NCBI GenBank assembly: GCA_018267825.1
Contig: JAFDXR010000008.1
Location: 434,001-498,000 of the forward strand
Origin: Bacteroidota bacterium
GTDB lineage: Bacteria; Bacteroidota; Bacteroidia; B-17B0; Aurantibacillaceae
Direction: 5' to 3'
Length of the DNA: 64,000 bases
The position numbers and the translations under genes are program-made. Below the pieces are notes generated by a model, which was not told where the DNA came from, did not search any database, and saw nothing but the letters and a program-made list of their open reading frames with translations. Below, one piece after another: positions 26,418 through 36,076 of this stretch; the first letter of the stretch is position 1, and each line of letters begins with the position of its first letter.

Positions 26418-26922
26418 GGTATCTGGCTTATAATGAATAAAAATGAATATGCTTCTTTTTGTTGATAATAAGTAATTAAGGTTAATTAACACCCATAACT
26501 TTCGGGCCTGTAAATTAACAACTTAATACGCATGCTAATTAACAAAATGTATGTGAAGAATTTATTTTATAGTTAATAAAATGCAATAATATTTTATAGC
26601 ATTGTTAATTAAACATTGTCCTTATGCCTTTTCGTGTTAATTCAAAATTTAGTTTCCAGAATCTTTCGCATAATTCACACAAAACATGCACCGTTGCAAA
26701 CATACAAAAGCACGAAAAGTTATACGGTAATAAACTAAAACATCTTCTTGTTAATTAGTATACAATCTCTTCTTTATCAAAACATTAATAGTTTAAAAGC
26801 CGTTTAATAATTGTTAATAGCAGCTCAAAACCCATTAATACAAGCAAATAAAGAAGTACTTTTACACAGAATTAACAGCTATTAATAATACACCATATTT
26901 TCTTTTTAAATAAAAAATATAA
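26418..26922. promoter_or_regulatory. AT-rich divergent region with a GTTAAT motif array (rpiB/nadA)
   Basis: 505 bp without a gene, much richer in A and T than its surroundings. The hexamer GTTAAT or its complement ATTAAC occurs ten times between 26481 and 26876: at 26481, 26485 (together forming the palindrome GTTAATTAAC), 26514, 26538, 26572, 26604, 26636, 26750, 26813 and 26871. Related TTAATA/ATTAAT words add more. By base composition one would expect about one copy (rough hand estimate). It should carry the promoters of rpiB (left) and nadA (right); TACTTTTA near 26857 is a possible -7 box for nadA. The motif may bind a regulator or nucleoid protein. No DnaA box was recognised. Confidence 0.5.
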
Positions 26923-27909
26923 ATGAATAGTATTAGTATAGAGAAAGGTTACGTCGAAAAAAAAATTGATCCGACGCTTGATTTGTTTGAAGAGATTTCG
27001 CATCTTAAGAAGACCAAGAACGCCATTATCCTGGCTCACTACTATCAAAATGCTGATATACAGGATATTGCAGACTATATTGGGGATAGTTTAGGCCTCG
27101 CTCAACAAGCCGAAAAAACACAGGCCGACATCATTTTATTTGCAGGCGTACATTTCATGGCCGAAACAGCTAAAATTCTGAACCCTTCCAAAAAAGTATT
27201 GATCCCGGATCTCAAAGCCGGCTGTTCCCTGGCCGATTCCTGTCCACCCAATGATTTTGCGGCATTCAAAGCCAGTCATCCCGATCATGTGGTACTTACC
27301 TATGTCAACTGTACTGCCGAAATCAAGGCTTTGTCGGATGTTATTGTAACTTCTACCAATGCCGAGCAAATCGTGGAATCATTTCCGAAAGATCAGAAAA
27401 TTATTTTTGCTCCCGATAAAAACCTGGGTGCTTATCTCAATAAGAAAACCGGCCGTAATATGGTATTATGGGACGGTTCATGCATGGTACATGAAATTTT
27501 TTCGCTCGAAAAACTCATTAAACTCAAAGCACAAAATCCTTCTGCCAAAATTATTGCGCATCCTGAATGTGAAGCAGCTATTCTCGAACATGCCGATTTC
27601 ATTGGCAGTACATCGGCATTACTGGCTTATACAAAAAAAACAGAGCATAAAGAGTTTATTGTGCTTACCGAAACAGGTATTATTTACCAGATGCAGAAAG
27701 CAAGTCCCGATAAAACGTTTATTCCCGCTCCACCCAATAACAACTGTGCCTGCAACGATTGCCCTTACATGAAACTGAATACGCTCGAGAAAATATACAA
27801 TACCCTGAAATATGAGCAACCCGAACTCCACATGGATCCATTGCTTATTGAAAGGGCTAAAAAGCCTATTTTAAAAATGCTTGAGCTTTCTGCACGCTTT
27901 GGTTTGTAA
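26923..27909 (+). CDS. nadA: Quinolinate synthase
   Basis: Condenses iminoaspartate (from NadB) with dihydroxyacetone phosphate to quinolinate in NAD synthesis, using an oxygen-sensitive [4Fe-4S] cluster. It is 328 residues, normal for the family. The cluster ligands are C101 (AGCSLAD), C187 (GSCMVH) and C280 (NDCPYM). Other conserved blocks: [21 protein letters not shown] with substrate-binding His and Tyr; [36 protein letters not shown]. nadB and nadC are not adjacent. The ATG at 26923 is the first in frame. The long GTTAAT-rich leader upstream hints at regulation, though no NAD-responsive repressor is encoded here. Confidence 0.97.
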   Translation: MNSISIEKGYVEKKIDPTLDLFEEISHLKKTKNAIILAHYYQNADIQDIADYIGDSLGLAQQAEKTQADIILFAGVHFMAETAKILNPSKKVLIPDLKAGCSLADSCPPNDFAAFKASHPDHVVLTYVNCTAEIKALSDVIVTSTNAEQIVESFPKDQKIIFAPDKNLGAYLNKKTGRNMVLWDGSCMVHEIFSLEKLIKLKAQNPSAKIIAHPECEAAILEHADFIGSTSALLAYTKKTEHKEFIVLTETGIIYQMQKASPDKTFIPAPPNNNCACNDCPYMKLNTLEKIYNTLKYEQPELHMDPLLIERAKKPILKMLELSARFGL

Positions 27910-27959
27910 AAATTTAGTATATTTATTAGGTTAAATAAACTATCTCTGGTACTCAAATC

Positions 27960-29666
27960 GTGTCGTTTACATTCAAATATATTTTTTCTGTACTCCTTTT
28001 CGTTTTTCTCTACAACATTTCACTGGCACAGGTAGCTAACCCTAGCGGATACAATGTGTTTTACTACGATAATGGAAAGAAATCATCCGAGGGCTACATG
28101 CGCGATGGTAAACCCGATGGCTATTGGAAAAACTACTATAAATCGGGACTTGTAAAAATAGAAGGAAACCGGAAAAACTTTCTGCTCGACAGTATCTGGA
28201 AATTCTACTCCGAAAAAGGCCGGATAACCCGCATTATCAATTATGCAGAAGGTAAGAAAAATGGCTATACATACAACTACGATACCAACCAGCGTGTTAC
28301 GTCCAAAGAAGCCTTTATAAACGATATTAAGCAGGGAAACTCATTCACCTATTACCCTTCCGGTAAAACGCACCAGCTCACGCCATATACCAATGGTAAA
28401 CCCGATGGACTGGCCTATGAATATTCCGAAGATTCGGTCATTATTTCCATAATCCGCTACCAGGGAGGCATTCTGGCCGGAATTGAAAAAATAAACCGCA
28501 AAGACGAAAAAGGGAATAAACAAGGAGTATGGAAGGATTTCTATGAAAACGGTAAACTCAAAAGCGAGGTCAAATTCAAGGATGGAGTTAAAGATGGTTA
28601 TGAGAAAAGCTATGATCAGAAAGGAAACCTTACAAACACCGAAAAATTCAATAATGGCAAACAGGTAAAAAATGCACCGGAACTGGCTAAACTGGAAGTT
28701 TACAAAGAGTATTACGATGATGGTACACTGAAATACGAGGGCGGATATGCCAATAATATACCCGTAGGAACACATTATCACTACAAACGTAAATACATGT
28801 GCGATTCATTACCCGTATCGCGCGATGATACCTCGGATGTGATGATTAAAAAAATGGTTTGCCGTAATTATCCTGTTCCTGATTCGGCTACTGTATACAA
28901 CGAAGGCATGCGTGTGGAATACGGACCAGTAGATAGCCTCAGAAATAAAACCGGCACCTGGACAGAATATCACTTAACCGGCGAATTCAGGGCCAAAGGG
29001 CTTTATGCCAATAACAATAAAATAGGTGAGTGGATTTATTACTATCCCAACGGCCAGGTAGAACAGCGTGGTCGTTACGATAAAAAAGGAAGAGCACAGG
29101 ATGTATGGAAATGGTACTATGAAAATGGCGCCATCATGCGTGAAGAAAATTATGTGAATAATCTCCGGAATGGCATCATGACCGATTATACTGAAGATGG
29201 AAAGATATTGACCAAAGGCGAGTATGTCGACGATGAACGTGAAGGGCTTTGGGTATACGAAAACGTACAATACAAGGAAATAGGTAAGTATACCGACGAT
29301 AAGCCCGACAGCCTCTGGAAAAGCTATTATATGCCAAAGGAAAAACTACGGTTTGAAGGTAAATTCATGAATGGCGACCCCGAAGGCATTCACACCTGGT
29401 ATTACGAAAATGGCCGGAAAATGGCCAGCGGTTTATATACTGGTGGTCTCAAACAGGGCGATTGGAAGTATTATGATGAGTATGGTGTCAATTACCTGAC
29501 CATTACCTATGAAAATGATATTGAACGTAAATTCCAGGGAACAAAGATTATCCCAACATTTGAAGAAAGTCAGCGCGATTATTCATCAGCTTATAAAAAG
29601 AAACCGGATCAAACCATTAATTTAGATAAAAAGAAAAAAGAGGATGAAGAAGCCCCTGGTAACTAA
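27960..29666 (+). CDS. Exported MORN-repeat (YwqK-type) protein
   Basis: 568 residues beginning at a GTG (27960) so that the signal peptide MSFTFKYIFSVLLFVFLYNISLAQ is intact. TATCTCTG 12 bases upstream is a near-consensus -7 box. The mature part is almost entirely MORN_2/YwqK-like repeats: the pattern 'YYxNGxxxxEGxYxxGxxxGxWxxYYxNG' is seen more than ten times between about residues 30 and 520, for example YYDNGKKSSEGYMRDGKPDGYWKNYYKSG and YYPNGQVEQRGRYDKKGRAQDVWKWYYENG. The C-terminus is Lys/Glu-rich. It ends 23 bp inside the following histidine kinase gene, so translation is probably coupled. By analogy with other such proteins it may be a periplasmic scaffold or sensor for the kinase; this is inference. 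Confidence 0.85.
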   Translation: MSFTFKYIFSVLLFVFLYNISLAQVANPSGYNVFYYDNGKKSSEGYMRDGKPDGYWKNYYKSGLVKIEGNRKNFLLDSIWKFYSEKGRITRIINYAEGKKNGYTYNYDTNQRVTSKEAFINDIKQGNSFTYYPSGKTHQLTPYTNGKPDGLAYEYSEDSVIISIIRYQGGILAGIEKINRKDEKGNKQGVWKDFYENGKLKSEVKFKDGVKDGYEKSYDQKGNLTNTEKFNNGKQVKNAPELAKLEVYKEYYDDGTLKYEGGYANNIPVGTHYHYKRKYMCDSLPVSRDDTSDVMIKKMVCRNYPVPDSATVYNEGMRVEYGPVDSLRNKTGTWTEYHLTGEFRAKGLYANNNKIGEWIYYYPNGQVEQRGRYDKKGRAQDVWKWYYENGAIMREENYVNNLRNGIMTDYTEDGKILTKGEYVDDEREGLWVYENVQYKEIGKYTDDKPDSLWKSYYMPKEKLRFEGKFMNGDPEGIHTWYYENGRKMASGLYTGGLKQGDWKYYDEYGVNYLTITYENDIERKFQGTKIIPTFEESQRDYSSAYKKKPDQTINLDKKKKEDEEAPGN

Positions 29667-32289
29667 ACATATCAATCCATCTTCCTCAACCGAAGCCCTG
29701 ATTAGTGCATTTGACACACTACCTGTAGGTATTGTTATTTTTAATGAAAATCATGTCCTGTTTATTAATCAGTGTGCTAAAACCATCTTTAAATTATCGC
29801 CCACACAGTCTAAACAGATAACCAGTAAATCTATTTACGATTTTATTCTTCCCGAATATTATAAACGGATCAAGGGCAACAATAAAAAAATACTTAAAGG
29901 CGAAAGATTTCCGCCGCTGCATATCCGCGCTCTCAATGGCAAAAAGGAAGTGATCGATCTGGAAGTCACTTCAAACGTCATTATGTTTAATGGCAAAAAG
30001 GTAATACAAACCGTATTTACTGATATTTCCGATAGGGTCAGGTATCAGCAGAAACTCAATGAATCAGAAGAAAAATTTAAACTCATTGCCGAAAATGCCA
30101 ATGACATTATTTATTTCTTTACCTATCATCCTAATGCAGAATATCTGTATATAAGTCCTTCTGCCGAGAAAATACTGGGTTATCCGCTTCGTAAATTTTA
30201 CACAGATCCTTATTTTATCAGTAAACACGTGACTGATCCAAAAGCCTTTAATGCGCTGGAACGTAAACTCAAAAACGAGCAGAAGAAAAACGTGTTGCAG
30301 TCTACCAGCTGTGTGTTCGAATACATCACTAAATCCGGTAAACACATCTGGCTCGAAGATAACTATGCACCCATTTATGATAGTGAGGGTAAAATAAAAT
30401 TTATACTGGGAATCAGTCGCGATATAACCAGTGAGAAAATTCACAACCAGGAAATAGAACAAAAATGGATGAATTATCAGAACCTGGTAGAAGGGTTGCC
30501 GGTTGGTATTTTTATTCATGAAAACGGTAAGATTATTTTTGGAAATAAAATAGCCTATGAAATTGCAGGTCTAAGTCCTGAAGATGATAACAGCACCATA
30601 TCCCTTGTTAATCTTATTGCTCCGCATCAGCGCGATGCAGCCCGCAAACGTCTGGCACAGTCAATGCGCGGTATAAAGGTTGAACAACGCTATTATGATC
30701 TTATCAATCATAAAAAACAACACCTGCATATTGTTCTGAATTCTACGCCTATTTTGTTTAATGGCAAACGGGCCGTGCAGCTTACTTTTCAGGATATAAC
30801 GCGCGAAAAACAACTGGAACAGGAACAAATCAGAGCCGAGCTGGCCGAGCAAACCAATAAAAAACTGCTCGACGAAATCGCTCAGCGGTCCAAAATAGAA
30901 GCAAAACTAAACTCTATTTTTGAAAGCACCACCCACCTCATATGGACTGTAAACAGGAACTTTGAACTCACCACCTTCAACAAGAATATGGGCGATGTGT
31001 TCGAAGATAAATTTAAAATAGCACCTTTACTTGGCAGGCGACTCGATGAACTGCTCCCCGAAAAACTCAGGCAGGATTATGCCGACTACTGGTATCCGTT
31101 CTATGCCAAGGTATTGCTTGGAAATACACTGAAATTTGAGAGAAAAGACTGGGATAGCCAGGGAAATGAGCATTTCCGCGAGATATTCATTAATCCGATC
31201 CGCAACGAATCCGGCGAGATCATCGAAATTGCATGCCTGGCACACGATATATCAGACAGCAAACGATTTGAACAGCAGATTGTCGATCAGACCTCTAAAC
31301 TCAAAGCTATTTTTGAGAGTGGCAATCAGCTCATGTGGACCATTAACAATAAAAACCAGATTACCTCATTCAATAAAAATTATGCCTCTGCAGTATTCAA
31401 TCTGTATGGGTTTTATCCACAGATCAATAAAAGTATCCGCGACCTGAGCGATGGCAGCACAAACCCTTACCACGCTTTCTGGGACGAAAAATATGAAAAA
31501 GCCTTCAACGGTCATGCTGTAGAATTTACAACCGACCGTATAAACCGCGACGGGTCTAAAGTATACAGGCAATACGTACTTTACCCCATTAAAAACGAGA
31601 AAGGCGAAGTACTCGAAGTATCGGGCCTTGGCTTTGATATCACCGAGAATAAACTGAACGAGGAAAAAATAAAGCAGTCACTCCAGGAAAAAGAAGTACT
31701 CCTCAAAGAAGTACATCACCGCGTTAAGAACAATATGCAGGTAATATCAAGCATCCTCAACCTGCAATCCTCTTACGTAAAAGACACCTATGCCCTCAAT
31801 CTGCTTAAAGAATGTCAGAACAGGATCAAGTCGATGGCCTTTATTCATGAGGCTTTGTACCAGAACAAAAACTTTGAGTCCGTCAATTTCACAGAGTATA
31901 TTTCTACCATTTCCAAGAACCTGCTTCACTCCTATTCCGTCAACAGTGAGAAGATAAAACTCATTTTATCACTCGATAACCTGCTTCTGAACCTCGATAC
32001 ATCTATTCCGTGTGGCCTTATTATTAACGAAATTTTATCAAATTCATTAAAATATGCGTTTCCGGATAATAGGGAAGGAATTATCTTTGTAACTTTGAAA
32101 AGAAATAATAAAAAAGTATATATTGAAGTCGGCGATAACGGTATAGGAATTCCGGAAAACGTTGACATCAAAAATACCCAGTCACTAGGGCTCCAACTGG
32201 TAGACACACTGATCGAACAGATAAACGGAACACTGACTTTACAACGAAATAAGGGCACCAAATTTATAATAGAATTTAACGCGAATTAA
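29644..32289 (+). CDS. Soluble multi-PAS sensor histidine kinase (HisKA_2 type)
   Basis: 881 residues with no transmembrane segment, so probably cytoplasmic. It contains five PAS/PAC units at about 15-135, 140-270, 275-395, 420-540 and 550-670 (repeating 'FESxxxLxWTxNxxxxLTSFN' starts and 'DITxxK' ends), then a HisKA_2 dimerisation domain with EVHHRVKNNMQVISSIL (probable phosphorylated His692) and an HATPase_c domain with NEILSNSLKYAF (N box), GDNGIGIPE (G1) and LGLQLVDTL plus GTKFIIEF (G2). It starts 23 bp before the end of the MORN-repeat gene and is followed by its likely cognate LytTR regulator after 5 bp. The set forms a plausible operon for a two-component system sensing an internal redox, ligand or light signal. 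Confidence 0.92.
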   Translation: MKKPLVTKHINPSSSTEALISAFDTLPVGIVIFNENHVLFINQCAKTIFKLSPTQSKQITSKSIYDFILPEYYKRIKGNNKKILKGERFPPLHIRALNGKKEVIDLEVTSNVIMFNGKKVIQTVFTDISDRVRYQQKLNESEEKFKLIAENANDIIYFFTYHPNAEYLYISPSAEKILGYPLRKFYTDPYFISKHVTDPKAFNALERKLKNEQKKNVLQSTSCVFEYITKSGKHIWLEDNYAPIYDSEGKIKFILGISRDITSEKIHNQEIEQKWMNYQNLVEGLPVGIFIHENGKIIFGNKIAYEIAGLSPEDDNSTISLVNLIAPHQRDAARKRLAQSMRGIKVEQRYYDLINHKKQHLHIVLNSTPILFNGKRAVQLTFQDITREKQLEQEQIRAELAEQTNKKLLDEIAQRSKIEAKLNSIFESTTHLIWTVNRNFELTTFNKNMGDVFEDKFKIAPLLGRRLDELLPEKLRQDYADYWYPFYAKVLLGNTLKFERKDWDSQGNEHFREIFINPIRNESGEIIEIACLAHDISDSKRFEQQIVDQTSKLKAIFESGNQLMWTINNKNQITSFNKNYASAVFNLYGFYPQINKSIRDLSDGSTNPYHAFWDEKYEKAFNGHAVEFTTDRINRDGSKVYRQYVLYPIKNEKGEVLEVSGLGFDITENKLNEEKIKQSLQEKEVLLKEVHHRVKNNMQVISSILNLQSSYVKDTYALNLLKECQNRIKSMAFIHEALYQNKNFESVNFTEYISTISKNLLHSYSVNSEKIKLILSLDNLLLNLDTSIPCGLIINEILSNSLKYAFPDNREGIIFVTLKRNNKKVYIEVGDNGIGIPENVDIKNTQSLGLQLVDTLIEQINGTLTLQRNKGTKFIIEFNAN

Positions 32290-32294
32290 AACGT

Positions 32295-33053
32295 ATGGAA
32301 AATGTAAATGTGTATATCGTAGAAGATGAAAGCATCGTAGCGAAAGACATCCAGAACAGCCTCAAAAAATTAGGCTACAATGTTTTGGGTATCAGCAACA
32401 ACGGTGAAGATGCCCTCAAAAACATTGCAGAAACAGAACCGGATATTGTACTCATGGATATCATGATCAAAGGCAATATGACCGGTATCGACGTCGCCGA
32501 AAAAGTAAAAAGCGAATACAACATCCCTGTTATTTTCCTGACTGCTTATGCCGATGAAAGCACACTGAGCAAGGCAAAAATTACAGAACCCTATGGCTAT
32601 ATTCTGAAACCATTCAAAGAAGTGGATCTGCATTCTACCATCGAAATGGCGATCTATAAGCATAAGAAAGATACAGAGGTTCAGAAGGAGCGCGATTTTT
32701 TGTACTCACTCGTAGAAAATAAAGACGAAGCAAGCCGCGACATCCTCTTTGTAAAAGCCAATAGCCGCCTGGTGAAGGTAAACCTCAAAGATATTTTCTA
32801 TGTGGAAGCACTTAAGGATTATGTCGTAATCAACACGCAATACACACGCTATACCATCCACTCAACCATGAAAGACATTGAGAAAAAACTGGATAATGGC
32901 GATTTTCTGCGTGTTCACAGATCATTTATTGCACGCATAGATAAAATACAAACAATTGAAAATCAGACAGTTGTACTCGAGGAAAATAAAAAAGTCATTC
33001 CGATCGGTGGCTCATACCGCGATGAACTGCTGAATAAACTCAATATGATCTGA
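32295..33053 (+). CDS. LytTR-family response regulator
   Basis: 252 residues. The N-terminal receiver domain (1-120) has the acidic pocket E10 D11, the phospho-acceptor D55 in IVLMDIM, and K106-type Lys in YILKPF. The C-terminal LytTR DNA-binding domain (about 150-250) has ILFVKANSRLVKVNLKDIFYVEALKDYVVINTQYTRY, HSTMKDIEKKL and FLRVHRSFIARIDKI. LytTR regulators bind direct repeats of about 9 bp. The gene starts 5 bp after the kinase stop, so the pair is coexpressed and almost certainly cognate. Its target promoters cannot be identified here; the promoter of the MORN gene is a natural candidate for autoregulation. Confidence 0.95.
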   Translation: MENVNVYIVEDESIVAKDIQNSLKKLGYNVLGISNNGEDALKNIAETEPDIVLMDIMIKGNMTGIDVAEKVKSEYNIPVIFLTAYADESTLSKAKITEPYGYILKPFKEVDLHSTIEMAIYKHKKDTEVQKERDFLYSLVENKDEASRDILFVKANSRLVKVNLKDIFYVEALKDYVVINTQYTRYTIHSTMKDIEKKLDNGDFLRVHRSFIARIDKIQTIENQTVVLEENKKVIPIGGSYRDELLNKLNMI

Positions 33054-33058
33054 TAATC

Positions 33059-33190
33059 ATGACCTGGTTTGTAGCCGGAATTTATCTTCCGTTTTATATA
33101 TACTGGCTTATTGACACAAAACCCTATAAACGGGCCAAATACCATGTTCTGCAACAATGCCATCTCACCATACCGGTAAAAAGATGGTAA
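33059..33190 (+). CDS. Possible 43-residue membrane peptide
   Basis: A short open frame starting at an ATG 6 bp after the regulator stop. Its product has a hydrophobic, aromatic N-terminal half (WFVAGIYLPFYIYWLI) followed by a basic tail (TKPYKRAKYH). Spacing and composition fit a tiny membrane protein cotranscribed with the two-component system, but no family is known and it may be chance. Confidence 0.25.
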   Translation: MTWFVAGIYLPFYIYWLIDTKPYKRAKYHVLQQCHLTIPVKRW

Positions 33191-33220
33191 AGCTGATTTC
33201 GGAGATCCGAATAACTCATG

Positions 33221-33228
33221 TAACTTTG
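33221..33228 (+). promoter_or_regulatory. -7 promoter box TAACTTTG for mnmG
   Basis: An exact TAnnTTTG match, 22 bases before the TTG start of mnmG, predicting a leader of about 15 nt. No consensus -33 TTTG is present at the normal spacing. Confidence 0.55.
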
Positions 33229-33249
33229 CAGCACAATTAACTTCAGAAC

Positions 33250-35160
33250 TTGCAAAATCAATACGATATTATTGTAGTTGGTGCCGGCCACGCCGGATGT
33301 GAAGCAGCTGCAGCTGCAGCCAATATGGGCTCACGGGTGCTGCTTATCACCATGAACATGCAAACCATTGCCCAGATGAGTTGTAACCCGGCTATGGGCG
33401 GTATTGCCAAAGGACAGATCGTTCGTGAAATTGACGCCATGGGCGGATACAGCGGTATTGTGTCTGATAAATCGGCCATACAGTTCCGCATGCTCAACCG
33501 GAGTAAAGGCCCGGCCATGTGGAGCCCCCGTACACAAAACGATCGCATGCTCTTTGCTTCGCTCTGGCGCGAAATGCTCGAACAAACCCCCAATGTCGAT
33601 TTCTGGCAGGATATGGTACGTTCCCTCATCCTGTCATCTGATGGTAAACGTGTGGAAGGTGTTATTACAGGTATGGGCATGGAGTTTAAAGCAAAGGCTG
33701 TTGTGCTTACCAATGGAACCTTCCTGAACGGTATCATTCATATTGGTGAGAAACAAATCGGTGGAGGCCGAACAGGCGAATCGGCAGCCTATGGCATTAC
33801 TGAACAGTTGGTTAAAATAGGTTTCGAAAGTGGCCGCATGAAAACCGGCACACCTCCAAGAATAGATGGCCGATCCCTGGATTATTCTAAAATGGAAGTT
33901 CAGGAAGGCGATGAGTTTCTGGATAAATTCTCTTACCTCGATAATACATCTCCGTTTTATAATTCCTTTAGTGGAACGTCTCAAACACGCGAATTAAAAA
34001 AACAAATACCTTGTCACATAACTTATACCAACGACAAGGTTCATGATATACTTCGTACGGGTTTCGAAAAATCACCGATGTTTGCCGGGCGCATACAGGG
34101 ACTTGGCCCGCGTTACTGCCCAAGCATCGAAGATAAAATTACCCGTTTCTCAGAACGCGAAAGACATCAGCTTTTTGTTGAACCGGAAGGCTGGAATACT
34201 GTCGAGATATACGTCAATGGGTTTTCGACCTCATTACCTGAGGATGTTCAGTACAAAGCATTGCGTTTAATCCCCGGATTCGAAAACGCCAAAATGTTCC
34301 GTCCCGGCTATGCTATCGAGTACGATTATTTCCCCCCTACCCAATTGAATCTGACTCTTGAAACCAAGTTGGTAGAGGGACTTTATTTTGCCGGTCAAAT
34401 CAACGGCACTACAGGTTATGAAGAAGCGGCATGCCAGGGTCTTATGGCCGGAATCAATGCCCACCTCAAAATCAACGAAAAAGAACCATTGATCCTGAAA
34501 CGCTATGATGCCTATATTGGGGTATTAATTGATGACCTGGTTACCAAAGGCACGGAAGAACCCTACAGGATGTTTACCTCGCGATCAGAGTATCGTTTAT
34601 TACTTCGCCAGGATAATGCCGACGCACGCCTCACCCCTTTATCGCATGGTATCGGACTTGCCTCTGATGAGCGATTGGAAAAGGTAAATACCAAGCTTGC
34701 TACCTGTAATCAGGTAATAGAGTTCTTTAAGAACAACAGTGCTGATCCGGCGGAAGTAAACCCATACCTGGAAACAATTTCCTCCTCCCCCCTTACTCAA
34801 AAATGGAGATTGTTCAACATTCTGTCGAGACCGGATGTTTCTATAAAAGGACTTGCTTTATACAGTGAGGCTGTTGAGAAGCTCGTAGAAGGATTGAATA
34901 ACGAGACCATTGAGCAGTCAGAAATCCTGATGAAATATGAGGGATATATTGAACGCGAACGCGAAAATGCCGATAAACTGAAACGACTCGAAGACGTAAA
35001 GATTCGGGCAGACTTTGATTATAAAAACGTGGCAAGCCTATCGCTTGAAGCCAGAGATAAATTATCGAAACTACGCCCTTCAACCATTGGACAGGCCAGC
35101 CGCATATCCGGAATAAACCCGGCTGACATTTCTGTTCTTCTGGTTCATATGGGACGTTAA
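33250..35160 (+). CDS. mnmG: tRNA uridine-5-carboxymethylaminomethyl synthesis enzyme MnmG (GidA)
   Basis: Flavoprotein that, with MnmE, builds the cmnm5 group on wobble U34 of several tRNAs. It is 636 residues, the normal size. The FAD-binding motif [10 protein letters not shown] is at residues 11-20, followed by [24 protein letters not shown] with the catalytic-site Cys, [56 protein letters not shown] and the C-terminal tRNA-binding helices with [26 protein letters not shown] stop lies three codons upstream of the TTG at 33250, so TTG must be the start ([13 protein letters not shown]). A parS-like site begins directly after its stop codon; gidA genes lie close to the replication origin in many bacteria. 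Confidence 0.97.
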   Translation: MQNQYDIIVVGAGHAGCEAAAAAANMGSRVLLITMNMQTIAQMSCNPAMGGIAKGQIVREIDAMGGYSGIVSDKSAIQFRMLNRSKGPAMWSPRTQNDRMLFASLWREMLEQTPNVDFWQDMVRSLILSSDGKRVEGVITGMGMEFKAKAVVLTNGTFLNGIIHIGEKQIGGGRTGESAAYGITEQLVKIGFESGRMKTGTPPRIDGRSLDYSKMEVQEGDEFLDKFSYLDNTSPFYNSFSGTSQTRELKKQIPCHITYTNDKVHDILRTGFEKSPMFAGRIQGLGPRYCPSIEDKITRFSERERHQLFVEPEGWNTVEIYVNGFSTSLPEDVQYKALRLIPGFENAKMFRPGYAIEYDYFPPTQLNLTLETKLVEGLYFAGQINGTTGYEEAACQGLMAGINAHLKINEKEPLILKRYDAYIGVLIDDLVTKGTEEPYRMFTSRSEYRLLLRQDNADARLTPLSHGIGLASDERLEKVNTKLATCNQVIEFFKNNSADPAEVNPYLETISSSPLTQKWRLFNILSRPDVSIKGLALYSEAVEKLVEGLNNETIEQSEILMKYEGYIERERENADKLKRLEDVKIRADFDYKNVASLSLEARDKLSKLRPSTIGQASRISGINPADISVLLVHMGR

Positions 35161-35176
35161 TGTTTCACGTGGAACA
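35161..35176. promoter_or_regulatory. parS-like centromere site 1 (TGTTTCACGTGGAACA)
   Basis: The 16-mer fits the ParB/Spo0J site consensus TGTTYCACGTGRAACA at every position. It lies immediately after the mnmG stop codon and before the methyltransferase gene. ParB loads at such sites and spreads along DNA to guide chromosome segregation near oriC. Confidence 0.85.
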
Positions 35177-35182
35177 AATATT

Positions 35183-36073
35183 ATGATGCATCAAAACAAT
35201 ACCTGTTTAGTTTGTGGCTCAAATCAGTTTGAGCCATTTTTAGTTTGTAAGGACTACACCGTGAGCAAGGAAGATTTTCAAATTGTTAGCTGTAAATCCT
35301 GCGGATTCAAATTTACCAATCCCCGTCCTGCAGATAGTGTGATCGGCGTGTACTACAAGTCGGAGGATTACGTCTCCCACTCCAACACACGCAAGGGGTT
35401 AATCAACCGCGTATATCATTGGGTACGGAATTATACTTTGGGAAAGAAATTAGCCCTGGTGTCCAGGCATGTTTCACGTGGAACAATCCTGGATTATGGT
35501 TGTGGAACAGGCATGTTTCTTTCTGTCTGCCACAAGGCCGGATGGACTTGTTTTGGTATGGAACCAGACACTGATGCCAGAGCTTTGGCAAAAGAGCAAG
35601 ACCTGCCCGAGATTTATTCCAATAAAGCAGAGCTTGTAGCCTCTATGGGAAACAAACAAGCAGATGCAATAACCCTTTGGCATGTGTTGGAACACGTTAC
35701 TGACATGGATGAAACCCTTTCTTTTTTTAAGAAAACCCTGTCTGAAAAAGGGATACTGATCATTGCTGTGCCAAATTACAAGAGTTTTGATGCCGCATAT
35801 TATAAAGAGTATTGGGCTGCTTACGATGTGCCCAGACACCTCTACCACTTCAGCCAGGACACCATGCAAAAATTATTGGATAAATCGGGCTTTAAGCTTG
35901 TCGAAACCCTTCCGATGAAATTTGATAGTTTTTATGTAAGTATGTTAAGTGAGAAGTATAAAACAGGTAGCTCTAGTTTGTTTAAAGCATTTTCAACGGG
36001 CCTTAAATCAAATGTGAGGGCCAAGTCTGCCGCAGAATATTCGAGTGTTATATATGTCTTCAAACACGCTTAA
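35183..36073 (+). CDS. Class I SAM-dependent methyltransferase with N-terminal zinc-binding motif
   Basis: 296 residues. An N-terminal zinc ribbon uses C8/C11 and C37/C40 (CLVCG...CKSCGFKFTNPRP). A Rossmann methyltransferase domain of the Methyltransf_23/UbiG-like group follows, with motif I ILDYGCGTGMF at 102-112, the acidic SAM-ribose residue in GMEPD, LWHVLEHVTD at motif IV and IIAVPNYKSFDA after it. Such proteins often act on sugar nucleotides, cell-surface glycans or small metabolites; no substrate can be assigned. The gene begins 22 bp after mnmG and contains parS-like site 2 inside its coding sequence at residues 96-101, read as His-Val-Ser-Arg-Gly-Thr. A thioesterase gene follows after 11 bp. 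Confidence 0.88.
   Translation: MMHQNNTCLVCGSNQFEPFLVCKDYTVSKEDFQIVSCKSCGFKFTNPRPADSVIGVYYKSEDYVSHSNTRKGLINRVYHWVRNYTLGKKLALVSRHVSRGTILDYGCGTGMFLSVCHKAGWTCFGMEPDTDARALAKEQDLPEIYSNKAELVASMGNKQADAITLWHVLEHVTDMDETLSFFKKTLSEKGILIIAVPNYKSFDAAYYKEYWAAYDVPRHLYHFSQDTMQKLLDKSGFKLVETLPMKFDSFYVSMLSEKYKTGSSSLFKAFSTGLKSNVRAKSAAEYSSVIYVFKHA
35470..35485. promoter_or_regulatory. parS-like centromere site 2, inside the methyltransferase gene
   Basis: An exact copy of the 16-mer TGTTTCACGTGGAACA, 309 bp from site 1, embedded in the open frame where it encodes part of HVSRGT. Location within a gene is common for parS sites. Confidence 0.88.
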
Positions 36074-36076
36074 AAA

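Noticed and set aside
26418-26922. Possible replication origin in the AT-rich spacer before nadA
   Set aside because: No DnaA box (TTATCCACA-like) or typical origin genes (dnaA, dnaN) were found next to it; the parS cluster 9 kb away gives only indirect support, so the spacer is kept as regulatory.
27946-27965. ATG start for the MORN protein downstream of the GTG
   Set aside because: Later ATGs would remove the signal peptide; the GTG at 27960 preserves it and lies after a near-consensus -7 box.
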